Shown: positions 8,801-18,587, counted from the first letter of the stretch. The stretch: 64,000 nucleotides of DNA from Psychrobacter sp. NZS113 (GCF_015864825.1 NZ_JADYWL010000002.1:466346-530345), one strand, 5' to 3'. The notes: generated by a model from the sequence alone, not told the origin. Translations and numbers: made by a program.

Positions 8801-9559
8801 ATGCCTAAAGTATCGTCGATTACCCGTGTGTTAGAGATTATCGAAGCAGTATCTTATGCTTCTAAGCCTCTATCCCCACTTGAGCTGTCACAGGAATTAG
8901 ACATTCCTAAGCCAACCATGCATAGATTGATTCAGAATTTGGTTGATGAAGGTTTTGTGACCGTCGATATTGGTGGTGGCATCATTCCTGGCAAACGAGT
9001 ACGTAACTTAAGTGTTGAGCTGTGGCAGCAGCGCCAGTTCTTTAATGAACGACAAATGGTTTTGCATAAATTAGTAGAAGAGGTAAAAGAAACGTGCGGG
9101 ATTGCGATACCCTATTATATGGACATGCTCTATACCAACCGTGCACAGACCGCTCTACCGCTACAGATTTATCTACCTGTAGGTGCTAAGTCACCAATGT
9201 GGTGTACCGCTACCGGTAAGCTGTATTTGAGTCAGTTATCTGCCACCAGTCGCAACAAGATACTGCAAAGTCTGCCACTAGATAAATTCACCAAAAACAC
9301 TATCACCGATATCGATGCGTTAAATAAAGAACTGGATCGTATTGCTGAGACTGGTGTTGGTATCGACAATGAAGAGTTTATCTCTGAAATGGTAGCCGTA
9401 TCCGTACCGATACTTGATAAAAAGTCGCGCTATCTGGCCTCGCTATATATTCATGCGCCAACCGTACGCCTATCGTTAGACGAGCTACTAACACACGTGC
9501 CACGATTACAAGCAGCAGCACAAGATATCCAATCGCTAGTATATGAGCTACAAAGCTAA
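8801..9559 (+). CDS. IclR-family transcriptional regulator
   Basis: 252 residues with the IclR layout: N-terminal winged helix (about 5-70; ITRVLEIIEAV, then LSQELDIPKPTMHRLIQNLVDEGFV) and a C-terminal effector-binding domain with the family-typical small-molecule pocket (PMWCTATGKLYLSQL, about 127-141). It faces the valine catabolic cluster tail to tail, separated only by a terminator, so it is a reasonable candidate for its regulator, though no operator was identified in front of mmsA. Effector unknown; acyl or aromatic acids are common in the family. Confidence 0.88.
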   Translation: MPKVSSITRVLEIIEAVSYASKPLSPLELSQELDIPKPTMHRLIQNLVDEGFVTVDIGGGIIPGKRVRNLSVELWQQRQFFNERQMVLHKLVEEVKETCGIAIPYYMDMLYTNRAQTALPLQIYLPVGAKSPMWCTATGKLYLSQLSATSRNKILQSLPLDKFTKNTITDIDALNKELDRIAETGVGIDNEEFISEMVAVSVPILDKKSRYLASLYIHAPTVRLSLDELLTHVPRLQAAAQDIQSLVYELQS

Positions 9560-9610
9560 AGCAGCGACCGTTAAATGACTATCATTAAATGGCTATAATC
9601 GGATAACTAT

Positions 9611-9648
9611 AAAAAGGCCTGCGCTAATATCTTAGTGCAGGCCTTTTT
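9611..9648. terminator. Terminator between iclR-type gene and mmsB
   Basis: AAAAAGGCCTGC (9611-9622) pairs perfectly with GCAGGCCTTTTT (9637-9648); symmetrical, so it can serve both converging genes. Confidence 0.9.
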
Positions 9649-9696
9649 ATAGGATTAAACACATCTTTCTAATGTCTCAATTACTTTCTCTTGGTG

Positions 9697-10641
9697 CTAA
9701 TAGAGTACCGAACTGTCATGACGCGCCATGATACTAGAAAAATCTCTATCACCATTTTCGACTGTATGCGCTTCGTATAACTCTGCAGCCTTAGCACCCA
9801 TCGGTGTATCAACGTTTGTGTTCTGAGCAGTTTGCAAAGCCAGATTAAGGTCTTTTTGCATCAGCTTAGTCATAAAGCCACCTTGGTAACCGTTGCTCGA
9901 TGGTACGTTGTCCATGACTTGCGGGTAAGGATTGTACACTTCTAAGGTCCAGTTACGACCTGAGCTTTGTAGCATAATATCTGATAGCACCTTGGGGTCT
10001 AAGCCATTTTTAACTCCTAGATTAATCGCCTCTGCTGTCCCAGCCATAAGAATACCTAACAGCATATTATTACAGATTTTTGCGACCTGTCCGGCACCAT
10101 GCTCGCCAGCATGAAAGATGTTTTTGCCCATGACCGCTAGTATTGGCTCCGCTTTTGCAAACGCATCAGTACTGCCACCCACGATGAAAGTCAAACTGCC
10201 TGCAATAGCGCCGCCCGTACCGCCAGAGACTGGCGCATCTAAGAAATCTATACCCAGCTTGCTTGCTGCCTCTGCCAAGGTCCTTGCATCAGCCGCCGCG
10301 ATAGTACTGCTGTCAATCACCAATGTGCCCTGTGGTAACTCTGCCAGTAGACCGTTGGTGCCATTTTCACCCAAATAGACAGAGTGAACGTGCTTGCCAG
10401 CAGGCAGCATACTGATAACGACTTGTGCATTGCTTGCAGCAGCTTTAGGACTGTCTGCCACCCTAGCACCTGCTTGCTGTAAGCGCTGGGTCGCATCCTC
10501 AGACAAATCATAGACAGACAATGCATAACCTGCTTTTAACAAGTTCTCTGCCATTGGCGCGCCCATATTACCAAGTCCGATAAAAGCAATGTTTGGCTTC
10601 GCACTGCCACTATCAGCAGTATTTACATCCTGTGTATTCAT
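9697..10641 (-). CDS. mmsB: 3-hydroxyisobutyrate dehydrogenase
   Basis: Oxidises 3-hydroxyisobutyrate to methylmalonate semialdehyde with NAD, the penultimate step of the valine branch encoded here. 314 residues: a Rossmann glycine motif FIGLGNMGAPMAENL (20-34), the substrate motif DAPVSGGTGGAIAGSL (135-150), and the catalytic lysine K188 in GHGAGQVAKICNN. The first fifteen residues form a polar extension. Last gene of the mmsA-to-mmsB run, 126 bases after the hydrolase gene, all on the reverse strand. Confidence 0.93.
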   Translation of the reverse strand: MNTQDVNTADSGSAKPNIAFIGLGNMGAPMAENLLKAGYALSVYDLSEDATQRLQQAGARVADSPKAAASNAQVVISMLPAGKHVHSVYLGENGTNGLLAELPQGTLVIDSSTIAAADARTLAEAASKLGIDFLDAPVSGGTGGAIAGSLTFIVGGSTDAFAKAEPILAVMGKNIFHAGEHGAGQVAKICNNMLLGILMAGTAEAINLGVKNGLDPKVLSDIMLQSSGRNWTLEVYNPYPQVMDNVPSSNGYQGGFMTKLMQKDLNLALQTAQNTNVDTPMGAKAAELYEAHTVENGDRDFSSIMARHDSSVLY

Positions 10642-10767
10642 CTCATCATTCCTTGATGGTTATATAGTCAGCATGGCGCACGCTTGTGTTTTGTGTACGT
10701 CATGCCATTATGTCATTCAGTGTGGTATGTCTAGTTCGAATAGCACTCAAATGGGTAGTTTAAATTG

Positions 10768-12030
10768 TTAGCGCACAAACTTATTGCCTGCTGCTTCATT
10801 ACCCAACCAAGCATCCAAAGGGTGCTCACCTGTCGCATAAGGGTTCACAAAATGCTGTTGGATATATGCCTGCCCCTCTGCATTGAGACAATCAGCTAAT
10901 GAACGCGACCACTGCGGATTTCTATCTTTATCAATCAATAGCGCGCGCACCCCTTCTTTAAAGTCAGGATTGGCCGCACAATGTACAGCGACGTTGGTTT
11001 CTAGATATAAAACTTGCTCTAGCGACAGGTCAGCAACTTTATGATAAAGCGCATAGGTCAAAGCGACGGTAACGGGACAACCATGTCGATAAGTGGCGAC
11101 TGCTCGCTGCGCCCAACTGTCTGCTGCAAATTCTGCATGTAACGTTGCTAATGACTCATCACTCTGCAATATGGCATCGATATCGCCTAAGCCTCCACTA
11201 TTCATCAACTGCTGAATAGGTTGCCAATATTTTGCTAGATTGCTGGCAGGCAACTCAGCAACTGATTGCGTGGCGAGTACGCGGCTAACGATACTATGCG
11301 CACTATTGTTATCGCATTTGTCCATACTATTAACGGCTGGTTGCCAATCACTCTGTTTTAAACTTTGTATGACGGCATCATAATCATTACTAGCGACGGC
11401 ATACTCTGCTAGATTGGCCAATAGCGCATCATTACCATTGCACATTGCACCCGTTAACCCTAAGAACAAACCTGTTTTGGCAGGCATGTTTTGCAAAAAC
11501 CAACTGCCAGAGGCATCAGGGAATAGTCCAATAGTCACTTCTGGCATCGCAAAGCGAGTACGTTCAGTGACCAGACGATGGCTACAACCTGCCATCAATC
11601 CCATACCTCCGCCCATGATGATACCGTCACCCCAAAGGATTAATGGCTTGGCATAAAAATGCATCTGCCGATAAAGGCTGTACTCGTGACTGAAAAATTC
11701 TGTTGCATAAGGATTCGGTAACGGCGCACTAGTCGACATACTGTCATACAGCTTACGAATATCACCACCCGCACAAAAAGCCTTATCACCTGCGCCTCTT
11801 AATACAAGCGCTACTATTTGGGCATCGTTTGCCCATACATCTAGCTGCTGTGCTAATAGTTTGCACATATCAACACTCAGCGCATTGAGAGATTTGGGTG
11901 TATTGAGTGTCATGACGCCAATCAGATGACCACAATCTGTCGGTTCAGTATTAAACAATACTGACGCTTCTTGCTCCATGTTTTCTGTGACTTTTTGATT
12001 ATTATCCGTTGCTGTTATAGCTGCTGTCAT
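10768..12030 (-). CDS. 3-hydroxyisobutyryl-CoA hydrolase (enoyl-CoA hydratase/isomerase family)
   Basis: Crotonase-fold protein that most resembles 3-hydroxyisobutyryl-CoA hydrolase, which frees 3-hydroxyisobutyrate from CoA before MmsB. Visible: the CoA/oxyanion motif RGAGDKAFCAGGDIRKLYDS, then GIIMGGGMGLMAG and MPEVTIGLFPDASGSWFL, and a long C-terminal part with EGVRALLIDKDRNPQW typical of the hydrolase subfamily. The ATG at 12030 has AGG eight bases before it and gives 420 residues; an in-frame TTG at 12045 has no ribosome binding site and is less likely. Neighbours on both sides belong to the same pathway. Confidence 0.88.
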   Translation of the reverse strand: MTAAITATDNNQKVTENMEQEASVLFNTEPTDCGHLIGVMTLNTPKSLNALSVDMCKLLAQQLDVWANDAQIVALVLRGAGDKAFCAGGDIRKLYDSMSTSAPLPNPYATEFFSHEYSLYRQMHFYAKPLILWGDGIIMGGGMGLMAGCSHRLVTERTRFAMPEVTIGLFPDASGSWFLQNMPAKTGLFLGLTGAMCNGNDALLANLAEYAVASNDYDAVIQSLKQSDWQPAVNSMDKCDNNSAHSIVSRVLATQSVAELPASNLAKYWQPIQQLMNSGGLGDIDAILQSDESLATLHAEFAADSWAQRAVATYRHGCPVTVALTYALYHKVADLSLEQVLYLETNVAVHCAANPDFKEGVRALLIDKDRNPQWSRSLADCLNAEGQAYIQQHFVNPYATGEHPLDAWLGNEAAGNKFVR

Positions 12031-12090
12031 AAAAGGTACCTGCAAAAATTAAAATGAGTAAAACGACTGTTAGGACATCTTACCTACAGC

Positions 12091-12873
12091 CTATTTATTT
12101 TGCCAATTCGGTTTGCGCTTCTCTAAAAATGCTTGCACGCCTTCACGCTGATCGTTGGTATCGAACAACTTAACAAATGCTTCGCGCTCATGGATAAGGT
12201 TTTGTGCAGGCGGGGTATTTCTGGCGGCTTGTATAAGCACTTTAGAATAACTGACGGCAACAGGAGACTGTTTAGCAACTTTTTGCGCTAATGCTTGTGC
12301 CACTCTTAACCCTTCTCCTTTGGCAGCAACTTCTTCAACGAGGCCAATACGTAACGCTGTCTCTGCATCAACGCGCTCACCGCATAAAATCATGCGCTTC
12401 GCCCAACCCTCTCCTACTAACATAGCTAGATTCTGTGTACCACCCGCACATGGCAACAATCCCACACCAGTCTCTGGCAATGCCATCTGTGCGTGCGCTT
12501 CTGCGATACGAATGTCACAAGCAAGCGCACACTCAAGTCCGCCGCCCATCGCATAGCCGTTGATGACGGCAATACTGACACCGCGATACGCTGATAGCGC
12601 CTCAAACGCTTCGCCGAAAGCAATTGCCATGCTGATGGCTCGACCTTTATCACCATCTGAAAAATTGTTTAAATCCGCACCAGCTGAAAAGAACTTCTCG
12701 CCATCCCCATGAATAATTAAGGCATAAACATCATCGTTGGCATTCAAGTCAGTCACTAGCTGTTTGAGTGCAGGCAGACTGTCCATCGTCCACGTATGGG
12801 CTGGTGGGTTATTCAATGTCACGGTAGCAGTATGACCATCAATCGATAACTTAAGATTGGTATAATCCGTCAT
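12091..12873 (-). CDS. Enoyl-CoA hydratase
   Basis: 260-residue crotonase-family protein. In this cluster its expected job is hydration of methacrylyl-CoA to 3-hydroxyisobutyryl-CoA. Oxyanion-hole motifs are SAGADLNNF (about 63-71) and INGYAMGGGLECALACD (about 103-119); the catalytic Glu region is LPETGVGLLPCAGGTQ (about 132-147). The C-terminal REGVQAFLEKRKPNW is the family's usual ending. It lies between the acyl-CoA dehydrogenase and the hydrolase genes on the same strand. Confidence 0.9.
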   Translation of the reverse strand: MTDYTNLKLSIDGHTATVTLNNPPAHTWTMDSLPALKQLVTDLNANDDVYALIIHGDGEKFFSAGADLNNFSDGDKGRAISMAIAFGEAFEALSAYRGVSIAVINGYAMGGGLECALACDIRIAEAHAQMALPETGVGLLPCAGGTQNLAMLVGEGWAKRMILCGERVDAETALRIGLVEEVAAKGEGLRVAQALAQKVAKQSPVAVSYSKVLIQAARNTPPAQNLIHEREAFVKLFDTNDQREGVQAFLEKRKPNWQNK

Positions 12874-12922
12874 AAATAATCCTTTATTTTATCTGAATTT
12901 GGTATGTTTGATCGGTTAGCCG

Positions 12923-12961
12923 TTAGGGCGTGTCTTCAATTAGATTGAGAAAATACCCTAA
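12923..12961. repeat. 39-bp palindromic TTAGGG...CCCTAA element
   Basis: Begins TTAGGGCGTGTCTTCAATTA and ends ATACCCTAA, an imperfect palindrome. The same outer ends occur on elements at 22150, 24400, 46657 and 53109. It lies between the acyl-CoA dehydrogenase and enoyl-CoA hydratase genes of one presumed operon and would form a hairpin in the message. Confidence 0.6.
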
Positions 12962-12966
12962 TACAA

Positions 12967-14127
12967 TTAACGTAATTGATCCAACGCATCGTCCTGTAAT
13001 AGCTGACGCGAGACAATCACTCGCATAATCTCATTGGTACCTTCCAAAATCTGATGCACACGCAAATCTCGTACATGGCGCTCAAGTGGATACTCATTTA
13101 GATAGCCATAACCACCGTGTAGCTGTAGAGCCTCATTGGCGACATCGAAGCACAGGTCAGTGGATAAACGCTTGGCCATTGCGCAGTAGGTAGACGCTTG
13201 AACATCATTGTTATCGACTTTGCTCGCTGCTAGATAAAGCATTTGTCGCGCGCTAATGGTTTGGGTCAGCATATCAGCAAGTTTGAACTGTACCGATTGT
13301 AAATTAGCAATCTGGCTGCCGAATTGGCTACGCTCTTGCACATAATTGGTCGCTGTCTCTAATGCGGACTGCGCCGTACCAACCGCACAAATACCAATAT
13401 TGATACGACCACCATCTAAACCTTTCATCGCAATACGAAAGCCTTGACCCTCATCACCTATCAAATTTCCTACTGGAACTTTCACATCTTTAAAGCTAAT
13501 CGTGCGTGTTGGCTGCGCTTTCCAGCCCATTTTATGCTCGTTTTTGCCATATTCGATACCAGCACTATTCGCATCTACCACAAAAGCCGAAACGCCCTTT
13601 GCGCCTGCGCCGCCTGTACGTGCCATGACGACTAACACATCGGTAGACCCTGCGCCTGAAATGAATGTTTTTTCTCCCGTTAGTACATAATGCTCGCCTT
13701 GCTTATCCGCTTTGGTACGCAGAGAAGCTGCATCAGAGCCAGCATTGGGTTCCGTTAAGCAATAACTCCCCAACCACTCTCCACTCACCATATTGGGTAA
13801 ATATTTCTGACACAAAGCATCGCTACCATATTCACCGATCATCCAAGCAGTCATGTTATGAATACTCATATAGGCCGCAACGGCAGTATCACCCCATGCA
13901 AGCTCTTCAAATACCATGGCAGAGTCCAAGCGTGGTAATCCCAAACCATCATATTCTGGATTGGTATACAATCCTAAAAATCCGAGCTCGCCTGATTTTT
14001 TGATGACATCGACTGGGAAATACGAGGTGCGATCCCATTCTGCTGCATGTGGTTTTAGCTCTTTTTGGGCAAACTGCCGAGCGGTTTGGCGGAAGGCAAT
14101 TTGGTCGTCGGTCAATGAAAAATCCAT
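12967..14127 (-). CDS. Acyl-CoA dehydrogenase, probably isobutyryl-CoA dehydrogenase
   Basis: Flavin acyl-CoA dehydrogenase; from its neighbours it should oxidise isobutyryl-CoA to methacrylyl-CoA in valine breakdown. The ATG at 14127 is chosen because AAGGA lies seven bases upstream; the frame open to 14154 has a less likely start. 386 residues with YCLTEPNAGSDAASLRT (FAD/substrate loop), GGRINIGICAVGTAQ and the C-terminal HGGYGYLNEYPLERHVRDLR followed by ILEGTNEIMR, which carries the catalytic glutamate. IHNMTAWMIGEYG resembles the isobutyryl-CoA-specific subgroup. Substrate assignment rests on context. Confidence 0.9.
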   Translation of the reverse strand: MDFSLTDDQIAFRQTARQFAQKELKPHAAEWDRTSYFPVDVIKKSGELGFLGLYTNPEYDGLGLPRLDSAMVFEELAWGDTAVAAYMSIHNMTAWMIGEYGSDALCQKYLPNMVSGEWLGSYCLTEPNAGSDAASLRTKADKQGEHYVLTGEKTFISGAGSTDVLVVMARTGGAGAKGVSAFVVDANSAGIEYGKNEHKMGWKAQPTRTISFKDVKVPVGNLIGDEGQGFRIAMKGLDGGRINIGICAVGTAQSALETATNYVQERSQFGSQIANLQSVQFKLADMLTQTISARQMLYLAASKVDNNDVQASTYCAMAKRLSTDLCFDVANEALQLHGGYGYLNEYPLERHVRDLRVHQILEGTNEIMRVIVSRQLLQDDALDQLR

Positions 14128-14314
14128 GAGGTCATCCTTGTGCTTGCATAGCAAATATGGTGTAGAGAGTTTTATAAATCGTCAGTCTAATATTGTTCAT
14201 AAAGCGTTGGCTATACAGTATAGCAACGGTATAACGACAATCATAAGATCAGGCTTGGCTGAAATATGCCCTAAGCAGAACCATCGCTATACCACAAACA
14301 TATCGAACGAACGA

Positions 14315-15799
14315 TTAAATTGAAATGGTAGTATTGACGCCGCGGCTCGCTTCATCATCAAACCAACGCGCAGTAACAGTTTTGGTTTGAGTATAAAACT
14401 GCACGGCTTGCTTACCATACGGACCAAGATCACCAAGCTTACTAGCACGTGAACCTGAGAATGAGAACATTGGTAGTGGCACAGGAATCGGTAAGTTAAT
14501 GCCAATCTGACCGACTTGAATGTCTTGTTGGAATTTATGTGCAGCAGCACCTGACTGAGTAAATATCGCCGTGCCATTACCATGTGGATTGGCATTGAGC
14601 ATCTCAATCGCTTCATCAAGGTCGGCTGCACGCATGATGCACAGTACTGGCCCAAATATTTCCTGCTGATAAATTTGCATGTCACTTGTGACGTTATCAA
14701 AGATAGTTGGGCCAACGAAGTTACCTTTTTCATATCCTTCAACGGTAATGCCACGACCATCCAAAATCAAACTGGCACCTTCTTCTACCCCAGTACCAAT
14801 CAAATGCTCGACACGGGCTTTTGCAGTAGGAGAAATCAGTGGGCCTAGATCTTTATCATGCTTACCTGCTGATACAACTAGTTTTTCTGCTTTGGCTTTA
14901 ATGTCATCAATCCACTCACCTGCAGTACCGACCAACACCACCACTGACAGTGCCATACAACGCTGACCGGCAGCACCAAATGCTGCGCCTGCTAGCTGAT
15001 TAAGCGTTTGTTCTTTATTAGCATCCGGTAAGATAACACCGTGATTTTTTGCACCCATCATGCACTGGGCACGCTTACCAGATTGACTGGCACGCTCATA
15101 GACGTGTTTGCCAACAGCGGTAGAACCGACGAAAGAAACGGCTTTGATATCAGGATGGTCACAAATAGCATCGACGGTAGCTTTTCCGCCATGTACGACG
15201 TTTAGCACGCCTTCAGGTACGCCCGCTTCAATCGCTAGTTCAACCAAACGCATGGTGACCATCGGGTCTTGCTCAGACGGCTTAAGAATAAAGGTGTTAC
15301 CCGTAGCAATCGCCATTGGGAACATCCATAGTGGAATCATCGCTGGGAAGTTGAACGGCGTGATACCTGCACAAACCCCTAATGGCTGCCAGATACTGTA
15401 AGTATCAACGCCTGATGCGACGTTTTCAACGAAGTCACCAATCTGTAAATTTGCAATACCTGCTGCATGCTCGACCACTTCTAGACCACGGAATACGTCA
15501 CCGCGAGCATCTGCAATCGTTTTGCCTTGTTCAGCGGTCAAAATCCCTGCTAGCTCATCCATATGCTCGCGTATCAATGCTTGATATCTTAAAAAGATAC
15601 GGGCACGTGTGGTGATAGGTGTTTTACGCCACGTTTGGAAAGCGGTCTGGGCAGCGGCAACTGCTTGGTTAATTTCATCGTCGGTCGTTTGTGGAACTTT
15701 TGCGATGACTTCTTGTGTGGCGGGATCGGTGATATCAATCCATTCGCTGGTATTAGAATCGACGAATTGACCATTGATGAGTTGCTGAACGTGGTGCAT
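14315..15799 (-). CDS. mmsA: Methylmalonate-semialdehyde dehydrogenase (CoA-acylating)
   Basis: Converts methylmalonate semialdehyde to propionyl-CoA with NAD and CoA, the last step of this valine branch. 494 residues of aldehyde dehydrogenase fold. The catalytic cysteine is C281 in [11 protein letters not shown]. As known for the MmsA subfamily, the general-base region is GAKNH (249-253) rather than the ELGGK of hydrolytic aldehyde dehydrogenases, which fits the CoA-dependent mechanism. First gene of the cluster; a 515-base spacer with repeats lies upstream. Its product propionyl-CoA links functionally to the PrpE-type gene next door. Confidence 0.95.
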   Translation of the reverse strand: MHHVQQLINGQFVDSNTSEWIDITDPATQEVIAKVPQTTDDEINQAVAAAQTAFQTWRKTPITTRARIFLRYQALIREHMDELAGILTAEQGKTIADARGDVFRGLEVVEHAAGIANLQIGDFVENVASGVDTYSIWQPLGVCAGITPFNFPAMIPLWMFPMAIATGNTFILKPSEQDPMVTMRLVELAIEAGVPEGVLNVVHGGKATVDAICDHPDIKAVSFVGSTAVGKHVYERASQSGKRAQCMMGAKNHGVILPDANKEQTLNQLAGAAFGAAGQRCMALSVVVLVGTAGEWIDDIKAKAEKLVVSAGKHDKDLGPLISPTAKARVEHLIGTGVEEGASLILDGRGITVEGYEKGNFVGPTIFDNVTSDMQIYQQEIFGPVLCIMRAADLDEAIEMLNANPHGNGTAIFTQSGAAAHKFQQDIQVGQIGINLPIPVPLPMFSFSGSRASKLGDLGPYGKQAVQFYTQTKTVTARWFDDEASRGVNTTISI

Positions 15800-15858
15800 A
15801 AGATATCCTTATCTTTTTTGCGAAACTACCATGTGACGGTATAATCAACCCTCTATAA

Positions 15859-15945
15859 ATTGGCTACGGTGTCAGCCTCGCTTAGTCTACTATTTGTAGT
15901 AACTTCACTCTGCTTCCTGTATCCAAACTATATTGAACAAACTAT
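15859..15945 (+). repeat. Dispersed intergenic repeat, copy upstream of mmsA
   Basis: Starts GGCTACGGTGTCAGCCTCGC and continues TTAGTCTACTATTTGTAGT. Aligns with the copy at 26417-26500 (CTACGGTGTTACCCTCCTTA) and more loosely with those flanking prpE. Confidence 0.6.
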
Positions 15946-16120
15946 ATTTTGTATTGATAAATAATTAAGAATTCATCAATAACCACCAAACTTGATAATT
16001 TTAAAATGATTTATTATGTATCGTTATTGACTATAACAATAAATCAATTTTAGGGTCAAGCGCTTTATTAAACTTTTATGTTAGGTTGTATTTATCAGTA
16101 AATATTATGAAAACTTAAAC

Positions 16121-16223
16121 CTGATACCAATCCCCGAAAACTACAATTAGCAGTGTCAAATCGGTTTAATCTACAGTATGTAGTACTTGCACTTGTTTTC
16201 TTTGCTACTCTAATTTTTGTGAT
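16121..16223 (+). repeat. Repeat flanking prpE, downstream copy (inverted to 18433-18534)
   Basis: Contains GTAGTACTTGCACTTG and CTCTAATTTTTGTGA. The reverse complement of 18433-18534 contains GTAGTACTTGCACTCG and CTCTAATTTTTGTGA in the same order and spacing, roughly 75-80% identical over about 100 bases by eye. Confidence 0.75.
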
Positions 16224-16228
16224 TCGTA

Positions 16229-16262
16229 CAAAAAAGCCCATGATGATTCATGAGCTTTTTAC
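16229..16262 (-). terminator. Terminator of prpE
   Basis: Read on the reverse strand, AAAAGCTCATGA pairs with TCATGGGCTTTT (one mismatch) and a T run follows. Confidence 0.75.
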
Positions 16263-16315
16263 AAAATCGAATGTCGTTATTGGTCAGCAATCAATAAAGT
16301 CACATTCCGCATTGA

Positions 16316-18376
16316 TTAATAATCTTTCATAGACTGCTTAATTGCATCAATCGCAGCTGGATTATCGAGTGTCGACATATCCCCTGTTTCATTCCCTTCT
16401 GCCAACGCACGAATGGCACGGCGTAATATTTTTCCAGAGCGTGTTTTTGGCAACGCTTGCGGGAAATAAATGGCTGCAGGCCTTGCAATACCACCAAGGG
16501 ATTTGACCACGGCACCGATGATTTGCTGCTCAATACGGAACCGATTTTCAGTCGTTGCCACCTGCTCATGGTCTCTCAGTACACAGAACGCAATGGGCAA
16601 CTCCCCTTTTAACTCATCCTGAATACCCACCACTGCACACTCTGCCATCTCTGGATGCATACTGATCGCCTCTTCAATCTCTTGCGTACCAATGCGATGA
16701 CCAGCGACGTTAATCACATCGTCTGTGCGTCCTAAGATATAGAAATACCCATCCTCATCAGTTACGGCATAGTCAGACGTTGAGTATTGTTGTCCATCAA
16801 ACAAGCCAAAATAGCTACTGATAAAGCGCTCGTCGTTACGCCATACGGTAGTGAGACAACCCGGTGGTAATGGGGCACTAATCGCTAGCAATCCTTTTTC
16901 GCCAGCAGAACAGGGCTCACCTGTTTCTTCATTGATAACGTGCGCATCATAGCCATACATTGGATAACCAGGCGAGCCTTGCTTGTGCGGTTTATGATTA
17001 AACTTTGGCGTATTACTTAGAATAGGCCAACCAGACTCTGTCTGCCAATAGTGATCTAAAATAGGAACGCCTAGATGCTTAGTTAGCCAATTGGCGGTTG
17101 ACTCATCGAGTGGCTCACCTGCCAAAAAGAACGATTTAACGCTTGAGACATCGTAGCGTGTCATCCAAGCTTCATCCTGTTTTTTGAGCATCCGCACACC
17201 AGTCGGTGCGGTGAACAAAATATTGACCTTATTGGCCTCGACAATCCGCCACCAGATACCTGGATTTGGTCGATGTGGTAAGCCTTCATACATGACACTG
17301 GTCATGCCAGCTAGCAATGGCGCATAGATCGTATAAGAGTGTCCAACGGCCCAGCCAATATCAGATATCGCCCAAAACGTCTCTCCAGCCTTGCCATCAT
17401 AAATATAATCCATCGATGTCGTCAGTGCTACGGCATGTCCACCTGTATCGCGTTGCACACCTTTTGGCGTACCCGTCGTACCTGAAGTATAGAGAAGATA
17501 CGATGGCGTATTGGACTCAAGCCAAACAGGCTCAACAATCGCGTTGGCTTCACAACTGACACGGCGCTCAGTCGCATAGTCCACATCGATATCTTGTGGT
17601 GCAAATGGCAATACACCTCGGTTGACGACTAGCACATACTCAGGCTTAACGTTGGCTTGCTCGACCCCTTGATTGACGAGGTTTTTATAGTTAATGACCT
17701 TACCACCGCGCAAACCTGCATCCACTGTGATGACCATTTTTGCTTCAGCATCATCCATACGGATAGCCAAGTTATGTGCAGCAAACCCACCAAACACGAC
17801 TGAATGTACTGCACCGATACGAGCACAAGCCAACATCGCATAAGCTGCTTCCAGAATCATCGGCATATAAATAATGACGCGATCACCCTTGCCGATACCA
17901 TGACGCTGTAGCACGTCAGCGAAGTAATTAACTTCTTTATATAAGTCGTTGTAAGTCAAACGGCGCTTGGTATAGTCTGTATAAAACTCAACGTTGTTGC
18001 CCAGATCTTTAAACGAATCAACGACGGCAGGAAAGGTTTCGATTAATTCTTGATTGATTTCTGATGATAACCAGATAAATGCGTCCTGCTCTGCGCGCTC
18101 TTCGAGGTGACGATCCACACAGTTATAACAAAGATTGGTATCACCGCCGACGAACCACTTAGCGAATGGCAGATTACTGTCATCAAGGATTTGCTCAGGC
18201 TCTTTATGCCAGTAGATACGCTTGGCTTGCTCAGCCCAAAACTGCTCACGATTATTAATGGAGTCATGATAGATATCAGCAAAGTTCTGAGTGGTATCGG
18301 ATGGCGCTTGAGAGTTTTGAATGGAGACGTGATTGCTGCTTTGATTAGTACTTTTATTGGTGGCTTGCTCGCTCAT
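16316..18376 (-). CDS. prpE: Propionyl-CoA synthetase (PrpE type)
   Basis: AMP-forming ligase that activates propionate (possibly acetate) to its CoA ester. 686 residues from the ATG at 18376, which has AAGGA eight bases before it; the longer frame to 18436 lacks this. The N-terminal FADIYHDSINNREQFWAEQA and FAKWFVGGDTNLCYNCVDRH are closer to PrpE than to Acs. The nucleotide motif YTSGTTGTPKGVQ, the DHYWQTESGWP motif and the acyl-transfer lysine in PKTRSGKILRR are intact; the residue after PKTRSGK is Ile as usual. The first 30 residues are a polar, Asn/Ser/Thr-rich extension. It is flanked by inverted repeats and sits beside the propionyl-CoA-producing mmsA cluster. Confidence 0.9.
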   Translation of the reverse strand: MSEQATNKSTNQSSNHVSIQNSQAPSDTTQNFADIYHDSINNREQFWAEQAKRIYWHKEPEQILDDSNLPFAKWFVGGDTNLCYNCVDRHLEERAEQDAFIWLSSEINQELIETFPAVVDSFKDLGNNVEFYTDYTKRRLTYNDLYKEVNYFADVLQRHGIGKGDRVIIYMPMILEAAYAMLACARIGAVHSVVFGGFAAHNLAIRMDDAEAKMVITVDAGLRGGKVINYKNLVNQGVEQANVKPEYVLVVNRGVLPFAPQDIDVDYATERRVSCEANAIVEPVWLESNTPSYLLYTSGTTGTPKGVQRDTGGHAVALTTSMDYIYDGKAGETFWAISDIGWAVGHSYTIYAPLLAGMTSVMYEGLPHRPNPGIWWRIVEANKVNILFTAPTGVRMLKKQDEAWMTRYDVSSVKSFFLAGEPLDESTANWLTKHLGVPILDHYWQTESGWPILSNTPKFNHKPHKQGSPGYPMYGYDAHVINEETGEPCSAGEKGLLAISAPLPPGCLTTVWRNDERFISSYFGLFDGQQYSTSDYAVTDEDGYFYILGRTDDVINVAGHRIGTQEIEEAISMHPEMAECAVVGIQDELKGELPIAFCVLRDHEQVATTENRFRIEQQIIGAVVKSLGGIARPAAIYFPQALPKTRSGKILRRAIRALAEGNETGDMSTLDNPAAIDAIKQSMKDY

Positions 18377-18432
18377 AATGGCTGTCCTTAGCGTAAACGA
18401 TGAGTAATAAGATACTACTTTATAATATAATA

Positions 18433-18534
18433 CCATTCACAAAAATTAGAGTCGCAAGAAAAACGAGTGCAAGTACTACCTGTCGTAGACTAAACAAGTT
18501 TGACACCGCTAATCCTACTTTTTGGAAATTGCTA
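18433..18534 (-). repeat. Repeat flanking prpE, upstream copy
   Basis: Inverted partner of 16121-16223; see that entry. It sits immediately upstream of the prpE start region and could contain or influence its promoter. Confidence 0.75.
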
Positions 18535-18587
18535 TAAGCTCTTATTGCATATTCTCATAATACAATACTGGCTGTCCTTGCCAAAAC

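Larger units (their letters stand above)
15800..16315. other. Spacer between mmsA and prpE with two dispersed repeats
   Basis: 516 bases without a gene. It holds two copies of the dispersed intergenic repeat (15859-15945 and 16121-16223) and the prpE terminator (16229-16262). The mmsA promoter must lie in the first part; no clear consensus was found by eye. Confidence 0.6.

Noticed and set aside
12031-12045. TTG start for the 3-hydroxyisobutyryl-CoA hydrolase
   Set aside because: No ribosome binding site; the ATG at 12030 has AGG at good distance.
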